NCBI GenBank assembly: GCA_905250115.1
Contig: CAJNOI010000007.1
Location: forward strand, 855,796 to 919,795
Length of the DNA: 64,000 nt
DNA from: Adineta steineri
Lineage: Eukaryota > Rotifera > Eurotatoria > Adinetida > Adinetidae
Direction of reading: 5' to 3'
The translations under genes were made by a program, and so were the position numbers. Position 1 is the first letter of the stretch; every line of letters begins with the position of its first letter. This document shows, in pieces, positions 25,801 through 36,983 of the stretch. The notes below the pieces were generated by a model that had not been told where the DNA came from, did no database searches, and saw only the letters and a list, made by a program, of their open reading frames with translations.

Positions 25801-27744
25801 AAATTTAATAATATAAAAAAAAATTGTAAGACTAAGAAAAATGAAAATGCCATATGAATGAAACAAGAAAGAAATTCTCATACATATAAAAGTAAAGCAA
25901 AATTTTCTTTCTTGGGTTCAATGATTTTATAACGATAATACGATATTAATATCTTTATGACTTATATAATTTGCTCGTTATGGTCTTTTAGACATGTAGA
26001 AATCTTATTTAGTCAATTTACTATGTTTTTAACCTTCGATTTCAACATATATTTTTTATTACTCATATATTTCAAAAAAGAATAATTGGGTATAGAAAAA
26101 AAAAGAAATTCAAGGTTACTCAAATGATTCCAATAAGAGAAGAGAATAAAAAATAAAAAGAGAAAAAGATAATATGATGCAACTCGATTATAATTGAAGA
26201 TGACATCGTTGACTGTGCTTGACATCCGACAAAAAGCTTAATTAGCTTAATATTCTTTTCGATGTCTTTTAGTGTCCTACCCGAGGTTATTAAGTGACAT
26301 TCTTGTATTTCTTACTCTAGAATTATATTCATCAAGAAATCTATTGTTATGTTTAGTTTAGTGTCAAAACAAGTACTTATATATGGTAAATGAAGGAAAA
26401 TCGATAATTAGTTTACTCATAAAAAATATTTATTGGAAATTTTTTTTATATTAAATACTATTCAATATCTATTCTTACCGTTGTAAATAGAATTCTGTTT
26501 TTGTTCTTATTTACTATCGATAAAAAACAAAATATTAGGTTTTAATAATGAATCAATTGTCTCTTCTTCTTTTCTCAAGAGTATATCATTTCATTACAAA
26601 AAAAATTTATAGCTGCTTTGTTTGCCGGTGGCATCATAAATAATATAGGTCTAGTGCATACGCACGAATGAACAATACTGTTGATGAATAAAAGATATAC
26701 ATTGAAAAGAAATTGTGAACATATGTGAGAAATATTTCTAACTATCGTAGACTAATCTTGTTTTAAGCAAGAAAAAATGATAACAATTACATAGTCTCTT
26801 ACTATTTTATTGCATCTGAGTATTACAATCTTCAGAATCAGTACAAATTAATACGCGATCATTTCTAGCTTAAGTAATTTGCATTTCTTTTAGAAGAATT
26901 GTATACATAAGGATAGTTTAGTTGTGGCGTTTTTTTACTAAGAATAAAATAATCGAAGAATTTGTTTAGTTGTCCTCGAATAATGATTTGTTTATATAAA
27001 GTATATATATGTGTGTTATTTTCAGACTGTTTATTTTATTATGTAGTTGATCGAATTCTTAATAAGCTTTATAATATAAATATTAGCATCATCTTTTGTT
27101 TGACCTCGAAATGTATTATCGTAAAAATATCTGTAACGAAAAATATAGATTCGTATATAATTCCGAGTATGTTATATGAAACTTTCTCTTCGCAAAATAA
27201 TAATAAATAATAGATTAAAATAACTATCGCTTGAATTGTCAAAGGAAATTATAATATAGTATGTTTTCGATTGAGAAAGAATATATATCATAGAAATAAC
27301 AATATGAAAGGCTTAGAATATTAACATTTTGAATTAACATTCTTTTCAGACAATTCATTGTTATTGATTGATTGACCTAGATCATCTGAATAATATATAG
27401 AGAGAGATAGCTGAAAAATGATCACAAAGTACAATGAATTATTACATATAGATTATTTCCGTTCTTCTTTGTTTTTCTTTTGCTTTTGTTAGAAAATAAT
27501 TTTGTTATTCACATGAGCGAATAGTTAATAGAATTATTTACATGTTGACATTCTAATAGATTTCAGTTCGAACGACTATTTTTATGTACGCACTTTTCGA
27601 AAACATTCATCTTTCTTTTATGATTTTTATACACAAAATTATTAATAGATACAATGTGCACTGAAGAGTAACATATTTCTTTATATTGAAATTACATTCT
27701 GCATATGACAGTGATAATAATAACAATATAGAATATTTTAAAAG
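22894..27744. other. Long gene-poor stretch upstream of NOS1AP
   Basis: Nearly 5 kb of AT-rich sequence without a convincing gene. Open frames at 25293-25720 arise from a CAACGA/CAACAA simple repeat and antisense shadows; 26013-26225 and 26962-27210 are low in complexity. Short GAT repeats lie at 23521-23540, and the palindromic TACCTATATAGGTA lies near 23436-23449. It may hold NOS1AP 5' exons or regulatory DNA, but I can identify none. Confidence 0.45.
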
Positions 27745-28255
27745 TCATGGTTTTTTAAGAAATTCATTTATTTCTCTTATTAATCAAGTTTATAAATACT
27801 GTTCAAAAGTATTGCCTTTGCCAGTAATAGAAAAATGTAGAGGGCGAAAGGTTTCTAAAAAAAGCCATGATGAAAGGTTTCTTTTTTTTAATTAGTTCAA
27901 TTTCTCAGATAACTCTATCCTTCAAATTATCTATAGCTTTAGCTGTTGTTTTTTAGACATTTGATATTCACTCAAAGCAGTTCATAGTTGGCTAAACAAC
28001 GCCTGCAATAGCAGATGGATTAGAAGAAATGGACTCGTTGATCTCCAGTTCCAACCAAATATCTAGAAGACTATAGTTGAAGGATGGAATTATTTAAGAA
28101 ATTGAATTCATTACAAAAAAAGAAACCTTTCATAATTGTTTTTTAGAAACACTGTCATTCTGTACATTTTTTCTATAGATGCCACAGACAAAACAAAAGC
28201 TTGATGATATTATCTGATTAATTAGAAAGATAAATGAATTTCTCAAAAGATCATG
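27745..28255 (+). mobile_element. Decayed DNA transposon with long inverted arms and a DDE transposase remnant
   Basis: Left arm about 27745-27936 and right arm about 28071-28255 are inverted copies of each other at roughly 70-75% identity by eye, with matching landmarks such as GAAAGGTTTCTTTTTTT and AGAAATTCATTTAT. Between them, from 27989 on the plus strand, reads WLNNACNSRWIRRNGLVD, which resembles the conserved end of mariner-like DDE transposases (NRWIGRxGPIxWPPRSPDL). The frame is interrupted and the ends have drifted, so the copy is old and dead. Short inverted segments and length differences between the arms suggest many small indels. No clear target duplication survives. Confidence 0.55.
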
Positions 28256-28722
28256 GCGACATTAATGGAAACGAAATAACAATAGACATGAATATTATTA
28301 CTGTACATCAAATTAACTATTCATTGTATAACTGGAATTCTTTGTTTATCCAGACATACTTTAGATATTTTTGTTTTCTATTAGATAACACTATGCATTC
28401 TAGGTACACGTTGCATATAATTCAGCACACAAGCAAAAAGAATAAGAAAAATGAATCTTTATGACATACTTGAATAGAATTTAATATAATAAACTAAATT
28501 TTTATGAAATGTATAAAAATAAATATCGTCCAAAGTACTTATTCTCTTCCGTGTCGTTCGTTATTAATACGTGTTGGTTTTTTCCTCAAAGTGACATAAT
28601 GAGGAGAGGAAGAAAAACAAAGCTGGAAACAACCATGCAGGGTTTTTTTCTTCTCGTTCTGTTTGAATTTTATATGACTACGGTAGACATAAACGCACAT
28701 TTTTACTTCGAAACATATATAA
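28256..28722. other. Intergenic upstream of the 28.7-kb gene
   Basis: Between the dead transposon and the start of the next plus-strand gene. Frames at 28234-28464 and 28509-28829 have no recognisable content, and the second overlaps the real gene in another frame. Presumably holds the promoter. Confidence 0.45.
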
Positions 28723-29325
28723 ATGAGTGCAACAGCAAAGACAACGACAGGAGCAGCAAGTATTGGCGACAATCTATCACATCAAAGACCATTGATTACT
28801 GCTGCATGGGTAGATCAAAGTATAGGTGAAGCAGGACAGCATAAATACATAAAAGATCGTTTCGAAACACTTTCACCGTTTATTTCAAAATGGTTATATT
28901 TTGATTCATCTGATGAATTTACATCTTATATTGAAAGTAATTCTAATATGCGAATGATGAGTGTCATGTCTGGTGGAATATCTCGTTTATTAGTACCAAG
29001 ATTATCATACCATGCTGCTTTACATATTGTTTACGTATTTTGTGTTGATGTCGAACGAGCACGAAAATCAATGGAAAGTGAAACTAAAGTTAAAGGTATA
29101 TTTACAATTGAAGATGAAGTATATGAACAAATGGCTAATGATTTATCCAAATTATTAGTTGAAGAAGGAATAGCATTAGCTGGATTAGATCAACGAAGTC
29201 AAGCAAAATTGTATTATGAAGAAGCAAAACGATTGTTAAGAACGGAAGCAAAAAGTGTGGATGAAAACGAAAGGAAAAAAAGAACTGAAGAAATCAATAT
29301 ACGAATTGAGCAATTACTTGCATAA
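28723..29325 (+). CDS. Rotifer-type alpha/beta domain protein with TPR-like tail
   Basis: A single exon of 200 residues. After a Thr/Ala-rich start, residues 24-125 look like an alternating alpha/beta fold: WVDQSI, then FETLSPFISKWLYFDSSDEF, MRMMSVMSGGISRLLVPRL, HIVYVFCVDVERARK, VKGIFTIEDEV. This pattern of strand, helix and a second strand-helix pair is, to my memory, a domain much repeated in bdelloid rotifer proteins, often as the N-terminal part of larger proteins with TPRs or ADP-ribosyltransferase domains; that link is from memory and unverified. Here it is followed only by one helical hairpin like a single TPR (LDQRSQAKLYYEEAKRLLR) and an acidic/basic tail. No signal peptide or membrane segment. 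The biochemical role is unknown. Confidence 0.75.
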   Translation: MSATAKTTTGAASIGDNLSHQRPLITAAWVDQSIGEAGQHKYIKDRFETLSPFISKWLYFDSSDEFTSYIESNSNMRMMSVMSGGISRLLVPRLSYHAALHIVYVFCVDVERARKSMESETKVKGIFTIEDEVYEQMANDLSKLLVEEGIALAGLDQRSQAKLYYEEAKRLLRTEAKSVDENERKKRTEEINIRIEQLLA

Positions 29326-29519
29326 ATTAATATTCATGACAAATTTCGTTTATACGCATTTAACTAAAAATCTATGTGATAATTTGTGTATGGACATTTT
29401 GTTTCTACGAATAAATTGAACTGATTTAGATACATTTTATTATGAAAATATCTCGAATGTATTTTCGAGGAAAGAATACATGAACGCAATTTATATCATA
29501 TTTTTATTTACAAAAAATT

Positions 29520-30833
29520 TCATTTTAAAATCAATGTATGATTGGTATTGAGCCATTGTTGTATAGCTTTAATAGCTCCTGCTGGTTGAGGATCTTCACT
29601 TGAGAATGGTAATGCACCATATATTGCTTTAATTAAACCACCATTAATAAAAGCTTCGTTTAAATTGTCACGCATACTTTCTTCATCGCCATAATTAAAA
29701 AGATAGGATTCACTAACAGCAAAATGTGATTGAGAAGGATCAACAATAGTAATTTGATATTTAAGTTCCGTTAGATTATATATTGCTGCTCCTCGATTAT
29801 CCATTGTAAATCCAGGAATTGAATAAGAATTAACAGCAGTCCATATAGGTGGAACAGTTGTATCTATACGTGAAGCATCAACTGAAGCCATAGGAACAAT
29901 ATGAGTAAAAATTCGTTCTCTTGGAATGTTATTATCATGACAGACTTTAGCTAAAACTTCTAAATAATTATGAATAATTTCATAACAGAGTAAATTAAAG
30001 AGAACATCACGAGTTATATTTCGATGTTGAGCTTCGATAATTAATTTTTCTTCAGTCCATCCTTGCCAATAGAGTGAAGCATAACCAAGTTGAGCACCTG
30101 CTTCCCATTGTTGCATTGTTATATTTCTTGAATTTACTGGCCATACAGCTGTTGGTAAATGAGTTGGATCAATTTGTCGATAATTAAGTATATTTGTTTC
30201 CCAACCGATATTAATACCAGCAAATAGATAAAATTTGTTTTGTTTATTTAGTTTTATTATCCATTGTGCAAGAGGTTTAGCAATACTTTCGTTGAATTGT
30301 ATTGCTGAGAAATTAATAAAATTCGGTGCACCAATTGCAGGAAATGCAGAAGAGGGTGAACACCAAGAACCCCAATTAAACCACGTTCGAGGAATACGAT
30401 TTGGTAATTGATTTTTATTCAAAGGAAACTCAATCCATTCTCGCATTGTTCCATTATTCCAATATTTAATTGTAGGTGCATCAGCAGTTGAATTTTCTTC
30501 ATCAGCACCCCAACCATATATTGGATCTATATGAATAAAAAGAGGTGTATTCGTATTTTCAGCTAGAGTAAATGCTGTTTCCATTTCTGAACGAACAAAA
30601 GCATTTGATCGAGTAAGAAATCGCATTTGTTGTTTGCCATATGCATACATACGTTGAGCAGTAGGATTAATTTCACCAAATGTACGTTTTAATGAAGCAA
30701 TATTAAGAGTTTGATTAGGACCGGGACCTTCATCAGGTCCACCACCTTCAAAAATTAAGTATTGAATATCACTTTGACCAAGAATAATATGTACAATACA
30801 TATAATAATAGTAATAAAGAGAGTGTCAAACAT
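29520..30833 (-). CDS. Secreted glycosidase-like protein, intronless
   Basis: A single exon of 437 residues. The N-terminus MFDTLFITIIICIVHIILGQ is a good signal peptide with likely cleavage near residue 20, so the protein should be secreted. About nine N-x-S/T sites (NQT, NST, NGT, NFS, NES, NIT twice, NLT, NHT) suggest heavy glycosylation. The body is Trp-rich with beta-strand/helix alternation suggestive of a TIM barrel (TPLFIHIDPIYGWG, TWFNWGSWCSPSSAFPAIG, FYLFAGINIGWETNI, AQLGYASLYWQGWTEEKL). The acidic residues in such loops could be catalytic, but I cannot name the glycoside hydrolase family. No intron in an intron-rich neighbourhood, together with a secreted enzyme-like fold, makes it a candidate for horizontal acquisition. 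A strong acceptor (TTTACCTAG) lies five bases before the ATG. Confidence 0.65.
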   Translation of the reverse strand: MFDTLFITIIICIVHIILGQSDIQYLIFEGGGPDEGPGPNQTLNIASLKRTFGEINPTAQRMYAYGKQQMRFLTRSNAFVRSEMETAFTLAENTNTPLFIHIDPIYGWGADEENSTADAPTIKYWNNGTMREWIEFPLNKNQLPNRIPRTWFNWGSWCSPSSAFPAIGAPNFINFSAIQFNESIAKPLAQWIIKLNKQNKFYLFAGINIGWETNILNYRQIDPTHLPTAVWPVNSRNITMQQWEAGAQLGYASLYWQGWTEEKLIIEAQHRNITRDVLFNLLCYEIIHNYLEVLAKVCHDNNIPRERIFTHIVPMASVDASRIDTTVPPIWTAVNSYSIPGFTMDNRGAAIYNLTELKYQITIVDPSQSHFAVSESYLFNYGDEESMRDNLNEAFINGGLIKAIYGALPFSSEDPQPAGAIKAIQQWLNTNHTLILK

Positions 30834-31125
30834 TGCGTCTAGGTAAAGATAAACATTTCGTATTTGACATATAATTATTCTAACATAAAGATTTTTTTAT
30901 TATATCTTCAGACACCTTTTTCTTTTTATCAACAAACCTTATCACACACAAAGAAGATAAGCGATTCATTTTGTAAAACCATGTTATTTATTTTAAATTT
31001 ATAGTTTTCAAAAAAATATTGCTTAATAAATATAAATACAATTGAAAAAATTCAAAGGGGAATACACATGACTATATTTTTATTGCATAAATTCGATGTA
31101 TAATAATGGATGATATCGTATTTCA

Positions 31126-33175
31126 TTAATACTGTATGGATTTATATGAATTATTTGTGATATTAAACGATGCTGTATTTAAATTTATTTTTCTAAGATC
31201 AGTTACGAATTTAAGATGACGTATTAAATGTATTTGTTCGTCTTCTAGATGTTGTTTTAATTGATGTAATTTTTGCTTTCGTTGAATTATATTTTCTATT
31301 TTATCTTCTAATTCAGCATTTTCTTTTGCGATAGATATTATTCGAGCATGAAGTGTTTCCTCAACGTCCTATAGAAAACATAACTTTATTCTTAATTTTG
31401 AGAAAGAAAAAAATATTAACCTGATTAGCTCGTCGTTGAATTTCTGCAATTTTGATATCTGTCGATCGACGTTGTTGTCGAATTTCTTTTTCATAAGTTG
31501 ATTTCACATGAGCTATTTCATGAACATGTTTACTACGTATTAATTTTATTTCTTCTTCTAAACGTTTAATTTCATCACTTTGTTGTTCTCGAATTATCTA
31601 TAATTAGAAAATGATTTTTTTGAATCATATTTTAAAAATATTATACTCTATATCCATCCATTGTTTTTAATTCATGTTTTGCTTCTAATAATAATTGAGA
31701 TTTTCGTATTAATTCTAATTGATATTCTATAAAATTAAATCAAACGATGATTAAATTGAATTATTTTTCTTTATGAAAAAAAATTAAAAAAACCCAAGCA
31801 GACAAGAATTTGGAGAACCGCGATTGCATCTCATTCACGCTCGAAAAAAACGCCGTTTTATCGATTTTTGGCGTTTTTTTCTATATAATCTCTAGTTTTT
31901 GAACGTGAAAGCGACAAAAAAATCCAGTTTTTGAGCGTTAAAACGTGCTTTTACTTCTGCAGTCTAGAAGCAGTGCATTTTAACGCTCAAAAACTGGACT
32001 TTTTTTATCGCTTTCACGTTCAAAAACTAGAGATTATATAGAAAAAAACGCCAAAAATCGATAAAACGGCGTTTTTTCTCTCGAGCGTGAATGAGATACA
32101 ATCGCGGTTCCCGATTGAGCGTTTAAACGCGTTTCTCCAAAATCCTTGTCTGCTTGGGTAATGTTCTAACTATCTATTTTTAGCTTTACAGTGATAAGAA
32201 TTATTGTATGAGAATTGTAATCGATTTCATTTACAAGATATTGGAACGACGAGATAATTAACGATGTACATAAATATTTTAACCTCGTTAACATATACTT
32301 CATTACTACGATGTTTTATAAAAATAGAACTGTTTTTGGTTCTAATGGGTTATCTGCAGAAATACTAATAAAGTTAGATAAAATACATTAACTTGATAAT
32401 GACTATACTTAATTCTTCTATTGTCGGCTAGACTTTATTATCGTCGTCAAGAAAGTATGCGTCACCGAAAAATAGAAACAGTCTCATAGACATCATAATA
32501 AAACGAGAAATAAATATGGCATTGCTATACACAACAATCATAAGATATTTAGTGATTCTATCAGGTTATTGATATATGTCCTCAACTGTTTTAGTTTTAT
32601 AGCATGGAAATTCAATTAAACCTTTCATTAAACAACTTATTGTTGAAATACCTTTTTTCTTTTGTTTATATTCTTTCGTCATATTTTTAATATCTCGATT
32701 AATATCTTCAATTTCTTGTCGATGATAATCACCTAATGTTATCATTTGTGTTTGTCGAAGATTGGCTTTTTTTGACATAAAATGTGTATATTCCCTCTGG
32801 AATTATATATTTATTTGATACAAGTTTTAATAAAAATATATTTTTACCATTTCTATTTGAAGTCTATCTGCTTCTTTATTAAGCCAAATGTTTTCTTGTT
32901 CACTTCAATGAAAGAAGAAAAAATAAACAAGTCAAATTTATTGAAATAAATTTTAACTTACGTAGTATGGACCCGCATTTTAATTTCAGCTAGTTGCTTT
33001 ACTTTATTTTCAAGTCTAAACAAATATTAATCTTAAAAATCACCATTTTGAAATATTAAAAAACAAGAATTTACTTTGCCCGTAGAGCAATTTCTCTTTC
33101 AGATGGCTCGAGAACTTCATGTTTTTCGATAGATTTTTTCTTTTTTACTTTTTCTTTCTTGCCCTTTGGCGGCAT
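31126..33175 (-). CDS. Coiled-coil protein, DUF4515 / CCDC166-BBOF1-like
   Basis: A multi-exon gene, starting MPPKGKKEKVKKKKSIEKHE and ending NNSYKSIQY. The exons join in phase, for example KEYKQKKK|EYQLELIRKSQL across the largest intron (about 32661-31737). Nearly the whole protein is charged coiled coil: LENKVKQLAEIKMRV, WLNKEADRLQIEMREYTHFM, then YHRQEIEDINRDIKNMTKEY, DEIKRLEEEIKLIRSKHVHE and KENAELEDKIENIIQRKQKL. The basic start followed by a block around REYTHFMSKKANLRQ resembles the DUF4515 family (CCDC166, CCDC121, BBOF1), several members of which act at basal bodies or cilia. The assignment to one member is tentative. About eight exons; most introns are 50-60 nt, but the one above is 0.9 kb and carries a 368-bp hairpin element. 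Confidence 0.65.
31792..32159. mobile_element. 368-bp foldback element (near-perfect hairpin)
   Basis: Starts ACCCAAGCAGACAAG and ends with its complement CTTGTCTGCTTGGGT. The arms run about 165 bases each way with very few mismatches and a short loop around the CTGCAG near 31959. The right arm has about 22 extra bases (around 32110-32132). Repeated internal motifs include AACGCCGTTTTATCGATTTTTGGCG and its complement. Flanks are A-rich, so a target duplication of AA is possible but not certain. It is non-coding, and its CG-rich words differ from the host intron. It lies within the large intron of the coiled-coil gene. Confidence 0.85.
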
Positions 33176-33887
33176 TTTATTATTGATTAGTTGTTAAAAG
33201 CAAATTTTATATCGATTAATAGTAAAATAATATTCAATCGAGTTACCATTTTCATTATTATTACCATAGCGATATGGTTATACAATAGAGGTCGTCATTG
33301 CAATTGAAAATAATGAAGTTAAAAAAAAAAATAAATGCATTAAATTTATTATAAGCATTGAATAGGTTAGAAAATTATTGTAAGAAGAAGTTCATTTTAA
33401 CTAATCTGCAAATTAATCTTTGGACTTTCGAAAAAGGATGAGTTATTTGATATTCTTACGTTAAAGAGAGAATAATTATCGGTATATTTGATGAATCTAG
33501 ATTTCAAGGTTTCTTTTTTCTGATTAAGTATCGTATTTCATTCCTATTGGTAAAAAAAAACTTTCAAAGCAGTATGACATTAATCCACCTAATTCTAAAA
33601 ATATATGTTTTTGTCCTTTTTATTTTCATCATTTCTTTCAAGATTGATGTTAACAAAAATAACCAAAGAAGAATTCTGTAAAGTATTAAATCTTTTATCA
33701 AGCCCTACATATTATAAACTACTTCCTAAACGACCTGGATTCACTTGCAAAAGAAAAACTAGCATCAGATGTTGTAGATGTGCGTGCCTTTAGATGAAAT
33801 ATTATTCATCCTTACGCTCTCACGTTTATAATATTATTGTTTTTTTTGATGCTAGCGTTTTTTTTCAATTATGTTTTCAGAAAATCA
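33176..33887. promoter_or_regulatory. Shared upstream region of two divergent genes
   Basis: About 710 bases between the minus-strand coiled-coil gene and the plus-strand pyrophosphatase. No coding sequence is convincing; the frame at 33605-33793 has no recognisable content. A strong acceptor, TTATGTTTTCAG, ends at 33880, eight bases before the pyrophosphatase ATG. No core promoter element can be singled out in such AT-rich DNA. Confidence 0.45.
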
Positions 33888-35128
33888 ATGTTTCTACTTC
33901 GTCGGCTTTTATCTCTATCCTCATTCATTCTAGAACCTATTACATCTTTTTCTGCATCGAACAAATTTTTCATCAGTTGCAAAAAAATTTCCGTGATGTC
34001 AACAACGCCACAAAAGCCCAATGCAAATACAGAGTCACAAGGTGGAGCACCAGCAAGTAAAGAGCCAAATTTAAATGATAATAACAATCGTCGTTATGAA
34101 GTTGTTGAACGTGGTCAATTACATACACTTAATTATCGTTGTTATTTTCGAGATGTTCAAACAAAAAAAATTGTATCACCATTCCATGATATTCCACTTG
34201 TAAGTGAAGAATATACATCATCGAATGAAAATAAAGGCGAAACTATTTATAATATGGTTGTTGAAGTACCACGATGGACAAATGCTAAAATGGAAATTAA
34301 TAAACAATTAAAAATGAATCCACTTGTACAAGATGTTAAAAATGGTTAGTTGTTTTTTGTAAATCATATATATATATTAAATTATTTTTCTTTCAAAAAG
34401 GTAAACCTCGTTTTGTTCATAATGTATTCCCATATCATGGTTATTTATGGAATTACGGTGCTTTACCACAAACATGGGAAGATCCAAATCATGTTGATGA
34501 AGATACAAAAACAACTGGTGACAATGATCCATTAGATGTTTGTGAAATAGGTACAACTCTTCATGCAACTGGTTCAATAGTACCTGTTAAAATCGTTGGT
34601 GTTCTTGGTTTAATTGATGAAGGTGAAACAGATTGGAAATTAATTGGTATTGATATTCGAGATAAACTTGCATCAAAAGTAATATTTCATTCAATATGAA
34701 TTATATTTTTATTTTTATTTTCTCAATAGATTAATGATATAAATGATGTTGATACACATCTTCCAGGTTTACTTGAAGCAACACGTCGTTGGTTTAAATA
34801 TTATAAAGTTCCAACAGGTAAACCACCCAATAAATTTGCACTCAATGAACAATTTGCTGATCGTGCATATGCTCAACGTGTTATTGATGAAACAAGAAAA
34901 TATTGGGAAAAATTAGCTAGTGGTGAAACAAAAGTTGATGAAAAAGTTTGTTCAATTACAAATACAACACTTAACAATCGTGGTACAATTAAAAATGAAG
35001 ATGCAGAAAAAATTATTGAAGCTGATGAAAAACATCATAAAGAACCAGCAAAACTTGATACAAATGTTCATCAATTATCTTATGTTCAAGATGATGAAGA
35101 ACGATCAACAAAAGACAAAAAATTCTAA
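33888..35128 (+). CDS. PPA: Inorganic pyrophosphatase, with likely mitochondrial presequence
   Basis: Exons 33888-34344, 34401-34678 and 34730-35128 give 377 residues. The family signature [11 protein letters not shown], with its three metal-binding aspartates, is intact. Other landmarks are [60 protein letters not shown] and [19 protein letters not shown], as in eukaryotic family I enzymes. These hydrolyse pyrophosphate to phosphate with Mg2+. The start chosen, [17 protein letters not shown], gives an Arg/Ser-rich amphipathic leader typical of mitochondrial import. An alternative Met before STTPQKPNA would give a cytosolic form, so both could be made. An acceptor lies eight bases before the first ATG. 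The C-terminal 60 residues, rich in Asn, Lys and Glu, are less conserved. Confidence 0.95.
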
Positions 35129-35306
35129 CTTATCGATCAAAACCCGTGATTGTCATAGACAAATATATATCCACTCCTACGAACAGTCATATTATTTTTT
35201 TGTGTTCGTGTTTGTGTATTAGATTTTTGTTCTCCAAATATAACCTTGGAATAATTGAAATTATTTTATTTGATAAAAGTTTTTTTCTTATTTTCACTAT
35301 AGAGTT

Positions 35307-36150
35307 ATGACACAAAAGTCATTTGTTCGTCTTAATGAGATATCTAAAACTATATGGCATATATTACTAAATCGTCCAGCATATCATAATGCTTTTAATA
35401 CAGAATTAGCACATGAATTAATAGATCAATGTCATCGTATTCAGACATCGAATGATAAGCGAGCAGCTGTAATTGTTTCTGGTCAAGGACGTTCATTTTG
35501 TTCAGGTGCAGATCTTAAAGAACGTCAATCAATAACAAATTCAAAAAAATGGATGGAACAACATCATATCTATGAACGTATGTTTAATTCGTTAGCAGAA
35601 TTAAAACAACCAACAATTGCTTGTGTCGAAGGATTTGCTTTAGGTAAAAAATTGGTAATTATGAATTTTTTCTAAAAAATAAATTTCTTTTCTAGCTGGT
35701 GGATTTGAATTAGCTCTGAATTGTGATATGATCATTGCATCTCGTTCAGCATCATTTGGATTGCCAGAAGTAACTCGTGGTATTATGCCAGGTGGTGGTG
35801 GAACTCAATTACTTGCTCGTCTTATTGGTCCAGCACGAGCTAAACATATTGCTATTACTGGACGACGAATAAACGCTCAAGAAGCTTTTGATATGGGTAT
35901 TGTTCAAGTATTAACTGATGATGGTGAAGCATTGAATAAAGGAATTGAATTAGCAAAGACTATTGCTGATAATGCTCCATTGGCTACACGAGCTATAAAA
36001 CAAGCCATTGATGAAGGATGGGGTAAAGATAATAATGAAGCTAAAACAATTGAATTGAAATATTATGAAACATTAATTGATACGGAAGATCGTCATGAAG
36101 GTATTCGAGCGTTTAATGAAAAACGAAAAGCACAATGGAAAGGAAATTAA
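35307..36150 (+). CDS. AUH: Enoyl-CoA hydratase/isomerase, AUH type
   Basis: Exons 35307-35643 and 35696-36150 give 263 residues of the crotonase fold. The oxyanion-hole segments are SGQGRSFCSGADLKE and VEGFALAGGFELALNCDM. The two catalytic-position glutamates are present, in GGFELAL and in FGLPEVTRGIMPGGGGTQ. The end, DRHEGIRAFNEKRKAQWKG, matches AUH (methylglutaconyl-CoA hydratase, DRLEGLLAFKEKRPPRYKG) better than short-chain ECHS1. AUH acts in mitochondrial leucine breakdown. No clear presequence is visible, so location is uncertain. The stop codon of the pyrophosphatase lies only 178 bases upstream on the same strand. A CTATAG acceptor sits four bases before the ATG, which is compatible with a two-gene transcript resolved by trans-splicing. 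ECHDC2 is the alternative call. Confidence 0.88.
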
Positions 36151-36983
36151 ATTATTTTTTTGTCAAAATTTTATCATCAAATTATATTATATAAACAAAA
36201 AATTATTTTTATTTGATTTTATCACGATAGAATAAATTATGTCATAACGAAAGTTGGACCATTTCTTTTATCTATCAGAGTTGATACGATATGTATAATG
36301 TTGTCAATAGTTTTACTAAAAAATACTCTTTATCTGAATGATTTATTTCAATTGTCGACAGATTTGTAATTTTTAAATACTCGTTTTTTTCATATATCAT
36401 ACAAATGCATATTCTTTTCTACGGACGGTATACGTGATTAAATTATACATGTAAAATCTGTAGCTATTTTTTATAAAACATATTTTAACGACAACTATCA
36501 TGATTGTATTACTCTGCCAATAGCTAATTTGAGTTCTTCGTTCTTCTCTTTTTCTTTTTTTTTATTCTTACTTATACCAACTGGTATGTATTACAAATAG
36601 TTGTTTTTTTTTACATAATCATAACCGCTGGTTTCTACTACTCAAAAATGTTTCGTAAACGTGAGCGTACAATTCATTGATAGTCACGATTAAGAAGTTT
36701 ATCAAAACAATCATTAAGTGTATTGTTCTCTTAAATCTTATCGTTATCTGAGATCAGAATAAGTTTAATATTAATGGATAAATTTAAGGGAACAACGAAA
36801 TCAACGAAAGCAAGATATTTAATGAATAATAATCTTATATTATAACTTTTATTCGTTTTTTTCTTTTGCAACTTTACGGCTCTTCTTTTCTTCTTAGAAA
36901 AAGAACCAACTGTGCATTTTACACGATATATTTACCTTTTTTTCAGATTCAAGGATATATATATATAGAGAGTAAATATAACT
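36151..36983. other. Intergenic, no gene seen
   Basis: About 830 bases between AUH and nadE on the same strand. AT-rich, no convincing open frame. A T-rich acceptor (CCTTTTTTTCAG, ending about 36946) lies 38 bases before the nadE ATG. Confidence 0.5.
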
